Below are positions 34,320 through 43,855 of a stretch of 64,000 nucleotides of DNA, piece by piece. The translations under genes and the position numbers were made by a program. Each line of letters opens with the position of its first letter. The stretch's first letter is position 1. Location of the stretch: the NCBI GenBank assembly GCA_031362415.1, contig JANLSK010000006.1, positions 1-64,000 of the forward strand, written 5' to 3'. The stretch comes from VFJJ01 sp031362415 (GTDB lineage Bacteria > Actinomycetota > Acidimicrobiia > IMCC26256 > VFJJ01). The notes beneath the pieces were generated by a model that had not been told where the DNA came from, ran no database searches, and worked only from the letters and a program-made list of their open reading frames with translations.

Positions 34320-35969
34320 CTACTCGCTCTCTCCGGCGTAGGTGCCGAAGGACCAAAGGTTGCCTTCGGGATCGCGGATGGTGAAGACGAGGCCATCGGG
34401 GTCGTACTCAGGGGCCTCGGGGGCGGCGACGACCACAACCCCGGCGGCGGTGCAGCGCTCGTACACCGCCAGCGGGTCGGCGGTGATCACGTAGAGGCTC
34501 TCGGTACCGGTCGGACGCTCGGAGAACGGGTTGCCGGCCCGGTTGGCTGTCGCTGCTTGGACCACGCCCCCTTCGGGCCAGCGCAGTTGGCTGTGCTCGA
34601 TGATCTCCGGGTCGGAGCCGGGCACGATGAGATCGGTCTCGAAGCCCAGCACCTCGACCATGAAGCGGATCCCGGCTCCGGCGTCGGCAAAATTGAGCGC
34701 GGCCCAGATCCCCCCTCGAGCCCGGCGATCGACGGGACGGGCCCTGCGGGTCACCACCCCCACGCCCGCAGCCACGCCCACGCCCTTGTCTCCGGCACCG
34801 TTGCCATCCGCCAACGTGAGCGGGTGGCCCATGCGCGCGAAGGCTTCCGATATCGAGCCGCCGAAGAACGAAGCCTGCACGTTGGACGGGACGTCGGCGA
34901 GCAACGACTCGTAGTAGGTGACAGGGTCGGGGTTTCCCTCGTTGTGGGCGTAGTCGCTCGAGAAAACGACGGACTCGGGCAGCATCTCGAGCAACCGCAA
35001 GGGATTCTGGTCGGGCGTCGGCAACGGGGTTATCCGTACGTTCCGGCGCACGAACTCGGTCGGCGACAATGACCACGGGTAGTCGCCGAAGTACACCCGC
35101 GGATTCACGGAACGGCGGGCATTGCGCTGTTCCATGTGCTCGACGGTTCCCCCGAACCAGTGGATGCCGCACTCGGCGATCAGCACGGTCAGCTCAGGAT
35201 GGCGCTCGAACACGCCGCCGAAGACCATCCCGTTCAGGAACACCTGGATCTGCTGGTGTCCCTGGCACACGCCGAGTTGGCGCAGCAGGGTGATGTCGCC
35301 TTCGACGTTGGCCCAGCCGTCGGCGAACATGGCCGGGTTGGCGCCCACGTGCAGGATGGCCAGCATCCCGAGATCGACCGCAGCCGACCAGATCTTGTCG
35401 TAGCCCGAGTGGAAATGCGGGATGCCGTTGACGGGCACCGCACTGATGAGGAACGACCGGCTTCCCAAGGCCCGCATACGGGTCATCTCGGCGACGGCCC
35501 AGTCGAGATCCTCGAAGGTGAGCGCCGTCGTGGGCCAGAGCCGATCGGTGTAGCCCTGATGGCACTCACCCATGTAGGTGTTACCAGCAGCGATGAGGTC
35601 ACGGGACGCGACCCGATCATCGAGGAACCGGGTGGAGGTGAGGCCGCGCAGGGAGATGATGTTCTGCGCGTCGATGCCCCGCGCGTCCAGCCAGGCCAAT
35701 CGTTTGGCCGGATCGGCCAGACCGCTCTGCTCGGCACCCTCGTAAGCGAACCCCTCGACACGCTCGAACCCGGCGATGGCTGCCGCGCCCGGAGGGAGGA
35801 GATCAGCCAGCGCAGGCCACTGCTGACGAGGAAGGGTCGTCAGCAGATCGCCGGCCACGAAGCGCATCGTGACCTCGCCAACGTCGTAGGGCGGGAGTCC
35901 CGCTCGCTGCCAGGCCTCGGCGATCACGTCTTCCGGTGGCTCACCGTGCGAGTCGACGTCGATGATCAT
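34320..35969 (-). CDS. Amidohydrolase-2 family enzyme fused to a VOC domain
   Basis: 549-aa two-domain protein. Residues 1 to about 395 are an amidohydrolase_2 TIM barrel (MIIDVDSHGEPPEDV with D-x-H-like metal start, ILHVGANPAMFADG, LIAECGIHWFGG, FSSDYAHNEGNPDPV), typical of metal-dependent decarboxylases/hydrolases. Residues about 420-549 form a VOC module (GGIWAALNFADAGAGIRFMVEVLGFE ... FTIRDPEGNLWSFGTY). A Gly/Val/Arg linker (GAGDKGVGVAAGVGVV) joins them in the same frame with no stop. Fusion of these two folds is uncommon and suggests consecutive steps or substrate binding by the VOC part. It starts at ATG 35969, 30 bases before the end of the next gene upstream. Confidence 0.83.
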   Translation of the reverse strand: MIIDVDSHGEPPEDVIAEAWQRAGLPPYDVGEVTMRFVAGDLLTTLPRQQWPALADLLPPGAAAIAGFERVEGFAYEGAEQSGLADPAKRLAWLDARGIDAQNIISLRGLTSTRFLDDRVASRDLIAAGNTYMGECHQGYTDRLWPTTALTFEDLDWAVAEMTRMRALGSRSFLISAVPVNGIPHFHSGYDKIWSAAVDLGMLAILHVGANPAMFADGWANVEGDITLLRQLGVCQGHQQIQVFLNGMVFGGVFERHPELTVLIAECGIHWFGGTVEHMEQRNARRSVNPRVYFGDYPWSLSPTEFVRRNVRITPLPTPDQNPLRLLEMLPESVVFSSDYAHNEGNPDPVTYYESLLADVPSNVQASFFGGSISEAFARMGHPLTLADGNGAGDKGVGVAAGVGVVTRRARPVDRRARGGIWAALNFADAGAGIRFMVEVLGFETDLIVPGSDPEIIEHSQLRWPEGGVVQAATANRAGNPFSERPTGTESLYVITADPLAVYERCTAAGVVVVAAPEAPEYDPDGLVFTIRDPEGNLWSFGTYAGESE

Positions 35970-35999
35970 GCTGGCTCCTCGTGGGTTGACGCTCAGCGA

Positions 36000-36737
36000 T
36001 CAGTTTCGCACGGCCGCCGCAGCGGCCTCGGCGATGAACGTGTCGAAGAACCGCTGCTGCACGGGGTCGGTGGCTGCGGTGTCTTCGGGATGCCATTGCA
36101 CGGCGACGATCCAGGCATCGCTCTCGTGCTCGAGCGCCTCGACGACCCCGTCGTCGGCCCGGGCCGTGACGACCAGCCCGTCACCAACCCGATCGACGGC
36201 CTGATGGTGCCACGACAGGCACATCGGCCGATCGGTCCCCAACGCCTTGTACACGCGTGAACCCGCCTCCACGGTCACCTCGTGCAGCACCCCGCGACGG
36301 TGCTCGATGGTGCCGGCGACATCGGGAACGTGCTGCACCAGCGTGCCGCCCAGCGCGACGTTGAGCACCTGATGACCCCGGCATATGGCCAGGGTCGGCG
36401 TCCCGGTGGCGATCGCGGCACGAGCCAGCGCCAGCTCGAAGGCGTCGGAGTCGGCGCTGGTGCCGTACACCTCGGCGTGCGGGTCCTGGCCGTATCGGGC
36501 CGGGTCGACGTCGCCGCCGCCGATCAGCACCAGACCGTCGAAGCGCTCCAGCCTCTCGGCCGCAGCGTCGTCGGTGAGCGGGATGGGGAGCTGCACCGCC
36601 TCGAGACCGCCGGCCCTTTGGATGGCGTCGATGTAGGCCCGGGAGCACGCCATCACGTTCTCCCGGTAGCCCTCGATCTGGGCCTTGGGGACGGGCCGCG
36701 ATGTCACGGCGATCAGCGGACCACGATCACGAGCCAT
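36000..36737 (-). CDS. Gamma-glutamyl-gamma-aminobutyrate hydrolase-like (peptidase C26) class-I amidotransferase
   Basis: 245-aa PuuD-type protein: ALIxIGGGDVDPARYG-like oxyanion region, nucleophile Cys in LAICRGHQVLNVALGG, and the His-Glu pair in VAVQWHPEDTA. The family hydrolyses gamma-glutamyl amides such as gamma-glutamyl-GABA in polyamine catabolism. Complete length. A fragment of a close relative survives at 44988-45240. Probably transcribed with the amidohydrolase fusion (30 bases between). Confidence 0.87.
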   Translation of the reverse strand: MARDRGPLIAVTSRPVPKAQIEGYRENVMACSRAYIDAIQRAGGLEAVQLPIPLTDDAAAERLERFDGLVLIGGGDVDPARYGQDPHAEVYGTSADSDAFELALARAAIATGTPTLAICRGHQVLNVALGGTLVQHVPDVAGTIEHRRGVLHEVTVEAGSRVYKALGTDRPMCLSWHHQAVDRVGDGLVVTARADDGVVEALEHESDAWIVAVQWHPEDTAATDPVQQRFFDTFIAEAAAAAVRN

Positions 36738-36908
36738 GCACCCACCTGCGGTCGAAGGACGCCATCAGCGAGACAGCCCAACGCTACCCCGACTGCGTTG
36801 GCTTACGACCGGAGCGCCGGCCTCGGACCCGACGGGCGACGAGACCGGCGCAGACACCGGCCTCGTCGCGCCGCGGAGCCTGCGCCCCGGCCATGACCTC
36901 GGTGAGAG
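36738..36908. other. Intergenic region
   Basis: 171 bases between the start of the C26 gene and the end of the cupredoxin-tailed lipoprotein, both on the minus strand. A promoter for the C26 gene should be here; I see no clear one and no hairpin. Confidence 0.4.
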
Positions 36909-38015
36909 CTATCCGACGGTGAAGGCCTGCGTCATCCCGTGGGCGAGGTGGGGTGTTCCGTCGGCGTTGGGGATGTAGCAGAACATCATGTACTCACCAG
37001 GGACGAGGTCGACGGTCAGTACCTCGTCGTCGCCAGGAAGGGCCACATACGAGCCGAAGAACGCGGCGACGGCGTCCTCGTCCTCGCTGCCGAACGCCTG
37101 CTCGGCGGTGAAGCCCTCGGCGGCCTGCAGGATCACCATGACGTGGGACAGCTCACCGTCGTTGGTCATGGTGAACGTGGTCGGCCCCGCTGCCGGCGGG
37201 TCGAAGGCGAAGGCGAACTCCGTCGCTGACACCGCAACCTGGGCCGCCTCGGGGTCGGGCTCGGTGATGGCCGGGTCCTGGAAGTCGCCCGGGTCCTGGG
37301 GGATGCCGCAGTGCTCGGCGTTGAAGGTATTGATGACCACGATGCGCTCGTAGGACTCTCGGACAAGGCCGAGACCAGGGTCCCCGGCAGCGATGCCCTC
37401 ACGGAACGCGGCGACCACGATATCGACGTCGCCGCTGATCTCGTCGGGCGCGTTTACTTCGAGGGCGCCGAGCAGCTCCTCGGTCGGGACCGGTTCGTCT
37501 TCGATCTGCGCGGCGACGGTGCACCAGTCGGCGAACTCGGCGTCGATGTCACCCGATGCGATCTCGTCGGCCTCGTCGCCGGCCACCTCGGGCCCGCACG
37601 TCTCGATCTCGAAGGATGTGATGATCTCGAGCGCCGGCGCCACCTCGGGGTCGGCGAAGACGCTCTGTGGGTTACCGGAGTCGACGGCAGCAATGAACGC
37701 CGGCACCACGATCGCCAACTGGTCCTGGATGTCGTCGGGGGCCACCTCCTGGTAGGCGGTGAGTTGGTCGACGGTGGGGAAGTCTCCTGCGTTGAGCTCG
37801 GTGGCCAGCCTGCAGTACTCGTCGAGCTCGCCCGCACCTCCGCCCTCGGGGGCCGCCGTCCCGATCGTCGTCGCGGCCGTCGTCGTGATCGCGGCCGGGG
37901 CCACCGTGGTCGCGATCGCGGCCTGGTCGGCGGCTTCGTCATCGTCGCCGCAACCTGCGGCCGCGAGGGTGAGTGCGAGCACCGTGGCCGTGAAGTACCT
38001 GTGTCGTGTGTTCAT
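36909..38015 (-). CDS. Predicted lipoprotein with C-terminal cupredoxin-like domain
   Basis: 368-aa exported protein. A lipoprotein signal ends at LAAAGC (about residue 22), followed by an Asp-rich and Thr/Ala-rich linker, two related alpha-helical segments (ELDEYCRLATELNAGDFPTVDQL and EFADWCTVAAQIEDEPVP) and a C-terminal cupredoxin-like beta domain (VSATEFAFAFDPPAAGPTTFTMTNDGELSHV ... MMFCYIPNADGTPHLAHGM), where His, Cys, His and Met could bind copper. AAGGAGAG before ATG 38015 fixes the start; the longer upstream frame is discarded. Helical repeats of the same kind occur in the frameshifted lipoprotein at 43856, which shares an upstream DNA box. Confidence 0.78.
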   Translation of the reverse strand: MNTRHRYFTATVLALTLAAAGCGDDDEAADQAAIATTVAPAAITTTAATTIGTAAPEGGGAGELDEYCRLATELNAGDFPTVDQLTAYQEVAPDDIQDQLAIVVPAFIAAVDSGNPQSVFADPEVAPALEIITSFEIETCGPEVAGDEADEIASGDIDAEFADWCTVAAQIEDEPVPTEELLGALEVNAPDEISGDVDIVVAAFREGIAAGDPGLGLVRESYERIVVINTFNAEHCGIPQDPGDFQDPAITEPDPEAAQVAVSATEFAFAFDPPAAGPTTFTMTNDGELSHVMVILQAAEGFTAEQAFGSEDEDAVAAFFGSYVALPGDDEVLTVDLVPGEYMMFCYIPNADGTPHLAHGMTQAFTVG

Positions 38016-38355
38016 CGTCTCTCCTTCGTCAGTCGCATGACGACCCTCGTGCTCGGGAACTCGATGCACAGCAGCTCGAAGTGAGTCGCTGCGACCAACG
38101 CGCACCCTGCCCGTGAAGCTCCCCGGAAACCGGGCCTGAACGACGGGGCTGCGTGCCTGTCCACATCGTCCGCTCCCCGCGCCCCGGAAGCGATCGCGTG
38201 GCAGAGGTATCTCGCTGTCCGAGCAGTAAGGCTCAGGTAACCGGATGGGCAGGCTCGTCCTCGGGCGCAGCAGTGGCGCAGCGCACCCGTCCCCCATCCG
38301 AGCACTTGTCACCAGCGACATCACAGACCGTGTCCTCGTGAACACTTCTCGGGGG
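38016..38355. other. 340-base intergenic region upstream of the lipoprotein, 3' of the kinase
   Basis: No convincing gene. It holds the conserved box at 38208-38241, shared with the region upstream of the second lipoprotein. The rest shows nothing I recognise. Confidence 0.6.
38208..38241 (-). promoter_or_regulatory. Conserved upstream box A (candidate promoter)
   Basis: 26 of 34 bases match box B at 44799-44832. Read on the minus strand it contains TGAGCCTTA and CGAGATA with 16 bases between TGAGCC and GAGATA, a spacing fit for -35 and -10 elements. It points toward the lipoprotein gene starting at 38015. Confidence 0.5.
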
Positions 38356-41300
38356 TCAGCGGGAACAGGTCGACCGGGTGGCTTGACCGGGAAGGTATCG
38401 ATCCCATTCGCCGGGAGTGAGCTCGCGTCCGGCGACCGCACAGGCTGCGGCTCGCCAATCGGCTGGATCGAGAGACCAGATCATCGGGGCGTCGCTGCCC
38501 ACATACAGCGACGCACCGTCGGGGCTGAACGCCGGGACGAAGGGTATCTCCGGACGGTCGGGCTCAGGAATGGCGGCGACGGTGACCGGGAGCGCGCCTC
38601 CCACCAGGCTGCCACCGATGGGTGCACCGGTAGCGGTGTCCCAGAGCTGGGTCGTGGCGAACTCGGTCGTCGAGGCGAGAAGTGATCCGTCGACGTTGAA
38701 CGCCAGGCCCCGCACGGGATAGAGACTCTGCTCGCCGGCTGGCGCCGCCGGTTCGAGCGTGTCCGCATCCCAGAGCTGCACGGTGCCGCCGGAAGTTCCG
38801 GTGGCGATCCGTCGACCGTCAGGCCCCCACGCGACAGCGAAGAACGGGACGTCGACGCTCTCCAGATAACCCGCTTCGAGCGTGCGACCTTCGACGTCGA
38901 TCAGACGCACGACATTGTTGTCCACAACGGCGGCGAGGCGATCGCCGTCGGGTGAGAAGGCCAGGCCTATCGCCGAGCCGCCGACGGTCGTGACGGCGTC
39001 TCCAACGGGTTCGAGCGTGACCGCGTCGAGGAAGATGATGTCATGAGTCAGTCGGTCGCTCGCTTGATCGGCTCCCACCGCCACCAAGGCGCCCGACGGG
39101 TCCCAGGCGACGGCTTCCACGGGATGATCGAAGCGAACCGGTCCGCCCACGGTCGTGCCGTCAGCGACGTCGAGCACGGCCAGCCGGCCGTCCGCGCCAC
39201 CGAGGGCGATCCGGGTGCCGGTCGCATCGAGGGCCGCGGTCCAGATCGGCTCCCCGGTCTCGACGTGCCAGCGCGTCGTATCGGTACCGACCTCTCGCGC
39301 CGTCACCGATCCGTCGAAGGAAGCGGTCAGGATGGTTTCGCCGTCAGGCAGTGCCATCACGGCCACGACCGCGTCGCTGTGGCCGGTGATCGGACGACCG
39401 AACGAACGTGAACCGTCGAGGCTCCAGACCGACCCGGTGCGGTCGCTCCCGGCGATGGCGAGGTGCGACCCGTCGGGGCTGAACGCGACGTCGTTGACCT
39501 CACCGGCCAGCCCGGTCAACGGAGGAGCGGCGAGGCGGCCGGTGGCGCTGGCGAAGAGTCGGGTGGAGCCGAGGAACCCGCCGACGGCGATCAGGGATCC
39601 ATCGGGCGAGAAGGCGATCGCCGAGGCGACGTCGCCGTCGAGGTCGAAACGCCGAATCGGCATGACCCGAGCGCTCCCGATGGCTTCCCGTGACAGTTGG
39701 GCGAGGACGACCTCCCCCAACTCGTTGCCGATGGCGAGACGCCCGCCGCCCGGGTCGTAGGCGATGGCCGTCGGGAGCGCCTCGGCGTGCAGCAACGCGC
39801 TCACGTCGACATCCATGGCAGTGGTCGTACCCGGAGCCGCATCCGGGCCGGGCACCGGACCTGGCGCCCGGGCCACGGCGCGTATCGTCAGCATCCCGTT
39901 GCTGGACACGACGACGAGGGAGGTGCCGGCAACGCCGATGGCCCAGGGTTGGTCGACAACGCGCTCGACGGCTTCGGCGACGCCCCGGTCGATATCGACC
40001 ATCTGGATCGCCGCCACCCAGTCGGGCTCCTCCGAGAACCGGGTCGCGGAGATGGGATATCCCGCAACGGCGACATGGGTGTCGTCGATGACGATGACAC
40101 GCTCAGGCAGAACACCGAGCGGCAGGCTGGCGCGCTGCTGTCGTGTCGTCACGTCCCACACCTGCAGAGTTGCCGCGGCTGATGCGAACTCGTTCTCGGT
40201 GCGCTGCTCGGCCACACCGACCACGACGACGGTGCTGCCGCTGGGCGTGAAGGCGGCGTCGAAGTCGATCTGGAATTCCTCCCCGGTGGCCAACGGTTCG
40301 CCCGTCGGACGATAGGTAGCCGTATCCCACGTGAACGTGCCCGTCGAGTCGGATGTGGGTGCGACCAGCTTCGTGGCGTCGGGCGACCAGGCCAGCGATT
40401 CGAAGCCCGACTCCACGCCGTGGAGCTTCGCCACGAGCATCGGCTGGGCGGCCAGCGCATGCAGCAGGGCGCTGCGCGTATCGACGGTGTCGCGGCGGCG
40501 GTTCGCCTCGACAGCCAGCAACAGAGCCAGATCGGGTTGCGTGGCCGCCGCCGTCCGGGCCTCGGCACCCAGGCGGGCGATGTCGGCGTTGGCGCTGGCG
40601 TTGTCGGCCCGGTCACGTTGGTCAGACGTCCGACCGAGCTGCACCACGGCTACGACGGCCGCCACCATGGCGACGACCAGCGCGAACGCGACACTTACCA
40701 GTAAACGCCGCAGGCGCCGGTTGACGACCCCGGCTCGGCGGGCCTCGTCGGCGTGCGTTGCGACCGACGCCTCGATGAACAACGTCTCGGTCACCGTCAA
40801 CGAAACACGGTCGGTCAGCTCGACCGCTCCCGCGAGGCGCCCGCCACGGTAGAGCTCGGCGGGGTCGTGGCTGGCCGTGGTCCAGGCGCCGGCCGCGGCC
40901 GTGAGATGGCGGTGGCGGCGGAGATCGTCGCGTTGATCGGCGATCCAATCAGCCAGCCGGGGCCATTCCCGCAGCAACGACTCGTGCGCCGGTGCAACGG
41001 TGTGACCGTCGACGGTCACGAGGCGTGCGGCGGCGAGACGGTCGACGAGGCGATCGATCGACTCGTGCTCGCCCAGATCGCGTAGCTCGTCGAGGTCGAC
41101 CCGGCGCCGGCTGTCGGCCGTGCCTTCGCCCGGCTGCACCATGCGCATGAGCACAGCGCGAACCGTCTGGCGGTCGGTGTCTCCGAGGCTCCCGAACACG
41201 GCTTCGGCCGACGTCGCGATGGCGCCGTGCACTCCGCCGGCGGCGCGATATCCGGCGACGGTCAGGGTCCGACCGTCGCGTCGCAACCAGGTTTCACGCA

Positions 41301-43239
41301 TGGCCTGAGCGACGAGCGGCAACGCCCCGGGCTCGTCGCCGGCGTCGGCCAGGACCAGCTCGGCCAGCCCGGCCTCGAGCCGGAGACCGCGTCGCTCGGC
41401 GGGAACCTCGATGGCTGCTCGCAGTTGATCGGGACGCATCGGGGCGAGCAGCAGATGACGACTCGCCACGGCGTCGGCGAAGTGGGGGAAACGGGAGAGC
41501 TCGCCCAGCGCGTCGCCCCGTAGGCCCACCACGACGCCGGCGGGGTGAGCGCACAGCCGCTCGACGAAGACCCGTCGAGCATCCTTGTCGTCGCACAAGG
41601 TGAACAGCTCCTCGAGCTGATCGACGATGACCACACCGTCCCCGAGGCGGTCCAACGCCTGGAGGGGATGGGCGCCCGGGGTGCACACGGTGGCCCCGGG
41701 GAGGTGCGGCAACAGGCCAGCGCGCAGCAGCGAGCTCTTGCCGCTGCCCGACGCCCCCAGCACGGCCACGACCCGTCCGGGCCCGACCAACTGGCGCAGC
41801 ATGACGACGGCGTCATCCCGGCCGACGTAGACATCGGCATCTTCCGGCTCGAAGCTGGCCAGCCCGGGGTAGGGCGCTACCGCGGGATCGGGCGGAACGT
41901 CGAGCCCCGCGGCCGACACCGCGACCACGTGATCGGGCGGGCCGACACCACCCAGATGATGGGCGCCGAGGGCGACCAGGCCGATGCCATCGAGGTGCTC
42001 GGCGGCGACGAGGCCCGCCGTCGTCGCCGAGAGCAGCACCTGGCCGGCTCCGGCGAGGTCTCGAATCTCCCCGGCCCGGTTCACCGTGGTCCCGTGCCCG
42101 CCTCGCTCTCCGAGCCCGGGGTGGCCTCCAATGACCGAGAGCTCACCGGTGTGCACACCCGAGCACACTTCGATGACCGGATCGCATGTGCCGACGAGGT
42201 CGCGGTTGATCGCAACTGCGGCCCGCACCGCCTGCGCGGCGCGGGTGAACACCGAGACCGTGGTCTCGCCGTGGGTCGCAGCGCCGATACCCCGGCCACC
42301 GTGGTGCTCGACGATGCGATCGACGATCAGGTCGTGGCGGGCCAACGCCGCCGGCATCGCCAACCCGTGCGTCTGCCACAACGTCGCGAAGCGGGAGATG
42401 CGCGTCGTGAGAATCGTCACCGTGCCCGTGGGCAACGTGTCGGGCTCACCGGCGCGCAGCATCTCCACGAACTCGCCGACGGTCGGGGGACGGCGGCCGG
42501 GGTCGATGGCCAAGCCCCTCCGGATCGCCACTTCGAGGTGCTCGGCCCGCGCCGGCTCGATGCCGCTCCACCGGGGGAGCACCCCCGTCGGGGGCCCACC
42601 GGTGAGCAATGCGAACACCGTGGCGGCCAGCCCGTAGATGTCGGCTGCCGGCCCCGGCTCGTCACCCACCATCAACTCCGGTGCCCGATAGCCGGGCGTA
42701 CCACCTCGCTGCACGAGTCCCGGCAGCGACGACACGCCGAGGTCGACGCACACGATCCGTCCTTGCCGATCGAGCACGAGGTTGGCCGGCTTCACGTCGC
42801 AATGGACGATCGGAGGATCGTGGCGATGGAGGTGCGTCAGGGCCTCGGCGGCCTGGGCGGCCCAGCGCAGCACCGTGGACGGGGGCAGCCCGGGCGTGCC
42901 GTCGGTGGCCAACACGCGCCCGAGGTCGATGCCGTCGACCCAGTCGAGGACCACGACATGCTGGTCGTGCTCGAAGAAGTCGTCGCGCACGACCGGCAGC
43001 CCGGGGTGCGGCGCCAGCTCGAGCAACGTACGAACCTCACCCAGGACCCGCTCGGCTTCGAGCGGGTTGGCGGGGATCCGGCGGATCTTCAGGGCCACGA
43101 ACCGGTCGTGGCGGGTATCGAGCGCCTTGACCACGGTCCCCTGACCGCCCCGACCCACCGTCTCGACCACGTCGTAGCGCTGGCGTATTCGTTGCGAGCC
43201 GCCCGTTCGTTGCGAGCCGCCAGCTGGGGCCGACGGCAT
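38356..43239 (-). CDS. Giant signalling protein: Ser/Thr kinase, degenerate cyclase domain, STAND ATPase, TM helix, WD40 propeller
   Basis: 1627 aa. Residues 22-265: protein kinase with Gly-rich loop GRGGQG, Lys51, HCDVKPAN (HCD in place of HRD) and DLG (in place of DFG), then GTPGYRAPE. Residues about 273-440: class III cyclase-like domain whose metal Asp and T-G-D-G motif are lost (TILTTRISRFATLW, IGAATHGE), so probably inactive. Residues about 465-770: STAND NTPase with Walker A GASGSGKSS (about 495-503) and Walker B VVIVDQLEEL. About 846-868: one transmembrane helix. The remainder: some ten or more WD40-type repeats (AFSPDG, VWSLDG, QLWDADT), presumably outside the cell. ATG 43239 overlaps the stop of the FHA gene. 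Likely a membrane sensor kinase. Confidence 0.88.
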   Translation of the reverse strand: MPSAPAGGSQRTGGSQRIRQRYDVVETVGRGGQGTVVKALDTRHDRFVALKIRRIPANPLEAERVLGEVRTLLELAPHPGLPVVRDDFFEHDQHVVVLDWVDGIDLGRVLATDGTPGLPPSTVLRWAAQAAEALTHLHRHDPPIVHCDVKPANLVLDRQGRIVCVDLGVSSLPGLVQRGGTPGYRAPELMVGDEPGPAADIYGLAATVFALLTGGPPTGVLPRWSGIEPARAEHLEVAIRRGLAIDPGRRPPTVGEFVEMLRAGEPDTLPTGTVTILTTRISRFATLWQTHGLAMPAALARHDLIVDRIVEHHGGRGIGAATHGETTVSVFTRAAQAVRAAVAINRDLVGTCDPVIEVCSGVHTGELSVIGGHPGLGERGGHGTTVNRAGEIRDLAGAGQVLLSATTAGLVAAEHLDGIGLVALGAHHLGGVGPPDHVVAVSAAGLDVPPDPAVAPYPGLASFEPEDADVYVGRDDAVVMLRQLVGPGRVVAVLGASGSGKSSLLRAGLLPHLPGATVCTPGAHPLQALDRLGDGVVIVDQLEELFTLCDDKDARRVFVERLCAHPAGVVVGLRGDALGELSRFPHFADAVASRHLLLAPMRPDQLRAAIEVPAERRGLRLEAGLAELVLADAGDEPGALPLVAQAMRETWLRRDGRTLTVAGYRAAGGVHGAIATSAEAVFGSLGDTDRQTVRAVLMRMVQPGEGTADSRRRVDLDELRDLGEHESIDRLVDRLAAARLVTVDGHTVAPAHESLLREWPRLADWIADQRDDLRRHRHLTAAAGAWTTASHDPAELYRGGRLAGAVELTDRVSLTVTETLFIEASVATHADEARRAGVVNRRLRRLLVSVAFALVVAMVAAVVAVVQLGRTSDQRDRADNASANADIARLGAEARTAAATQPDLALLLAVEANRRRDTVDTRSALLHALAAQPMLVAKLHGVESGFESLAWSPDATKLVAPTSDSTGTFTWDTATYRPTGEPLATGEEFQIDFDAAFTPSGSTVVVVGVAEQRTENEFASAAATLQVWDVTTRQQRASLPLGVLPERVIVIDDTHVAVAGYPISATRFSEEPDWVAAIQMVDIDRGVAEAVERVVDQPWAIGVAGTSLVVVSSNGMLTIRAVARAPGPVPGPDAAPGTTTAMDVDVSALLHAEALPTAIAYDPGGGRLAIGNELGEVVLAQLSREAIGSARVMPIRRFDLDGDVASAIAFSPDGSLIAVGGFLGSTRLFASATGRLAAPPLTGLAGEVNDVAFSPDGSHLAIAGSDRTGSVWSLDGSRSFGRPITGHSDAVVAVMALPDGETILTASFDGSVTAREVGTDTTRWHVETGEPIWTAALDATGTRIALGGADGRLAVLDVADGTTVGGPVRFDHPVEAVAWDPSGALVAVGADQASDRLTHDIIFLDAVTLEPVGDAVTTVGGSAIGLAFSPDGDRLAAVVDNNVVRLIDVEGRTLEAGYLESVDVPFFAVAWGPDGRRIATGTSGGTVQLWDADTLEPAAPAGEQSLYPVRGLAFNVDGSLLASTTEFATTQLWDTATGAPIGGSLVGGALPVTVAAIPEPDRPEIPFVPAFSPDGASLYVGSDAPMIWSLDPADWRAAACAVAGRELTPGEWDRYLPGQATRSTCSR

Positions 43240-43838
43240 CAGCTGGCGCCGAGATCGGTGATGCTCACCGCACCGGTGGCGAGTGCAGCGTTGGCGAGGC
43301 GGGAACGGCGGCGTTCCCCTCCGACCACCCTGAACTTGTCGTACAACCGTCCCAGGTGCTGCTTCACCGCCGCGTCGCTCACGATGAGCGCAGCCGCGAT
43401 CTGGCGCACCGAGGCCGGTTCGGTGAACGGGTCGCCCGACAGCAGCGGCTGGCACAGAGCGATCAGCACGTCACGCTCGCGAGCCGTCAGCACCGGCACC
43501 TCGTCGGTCACCAGTGTCTCGGAGCCGCCCATGCTGCCCACGCCGCGCAGCACCAGACGAGCGCGTCCGAGGCGTATCTCGTCCGACGCTCGCACGACTC
43601 GGCGTACCTGCACCCGCTCGCCGTTCACGAACGTGCCGTTGCGCGACGCCAGGTCCTGCACGAACCACGAACCGCCCAGCCACTCCAGCAGGGCGTGGAC
43701 CCGCGAGACCGAGGCGTCGACGACCACGATGTCAGCCGCCGATGAGCTGCCGATGGTCGCCCGATCAGCGGGGATCGTCAGCAACTCGCGGCCTGCCCCG
43801 GTCCACAGCTCGAGATGTCCTTCCACGCGCTCCATCAT
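43239..43838 (-). CDS. FHA-domain protein with C-terminal winged-helix DNA-binding domain
   Basis: 199 aa. Residues about 20-100 form an FHA phosphothreonine-binding domain (TIGSSSAADIVV, SRVHALLEW, SRNGTFVNGERV). Residues about 115-190 resemble a winged-helix/LuxR-type output domain (LTARERDVLIAL, SVRQIAAALIVSDAAVKQHLGRLYDKF). Its stop overlaps the kinase start (TGATG), so the two are coupled. It is probably the phospho-target or regulator of the kinase: a threonine-phosphate-reading transcription factor. The start ATG 43838 (second ATG directly after) is the best choice; a GTG 21 bases upstream is possible. Confidence 0.85.
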   Translation of the reverse strand: MMERVEGHLELWTGAGRELLTIPADRATIGSSSAADIVVVDASVSRVHALLEWLGGSWFVQDLASRNGTFVNGERVQVRRVVRASDEIRLGRARLVLRGVGSMGGSETLVTDEVPVLTARERDVLIALCQPLLSGDPFTEPASVRQIAAALIVSDAAVKQHLGRLYDKFRVVGGERRRSRLANAALATGAVSITDLGAS

Positions 43839-43855
43839 CGCGCCGCCCGACACAT

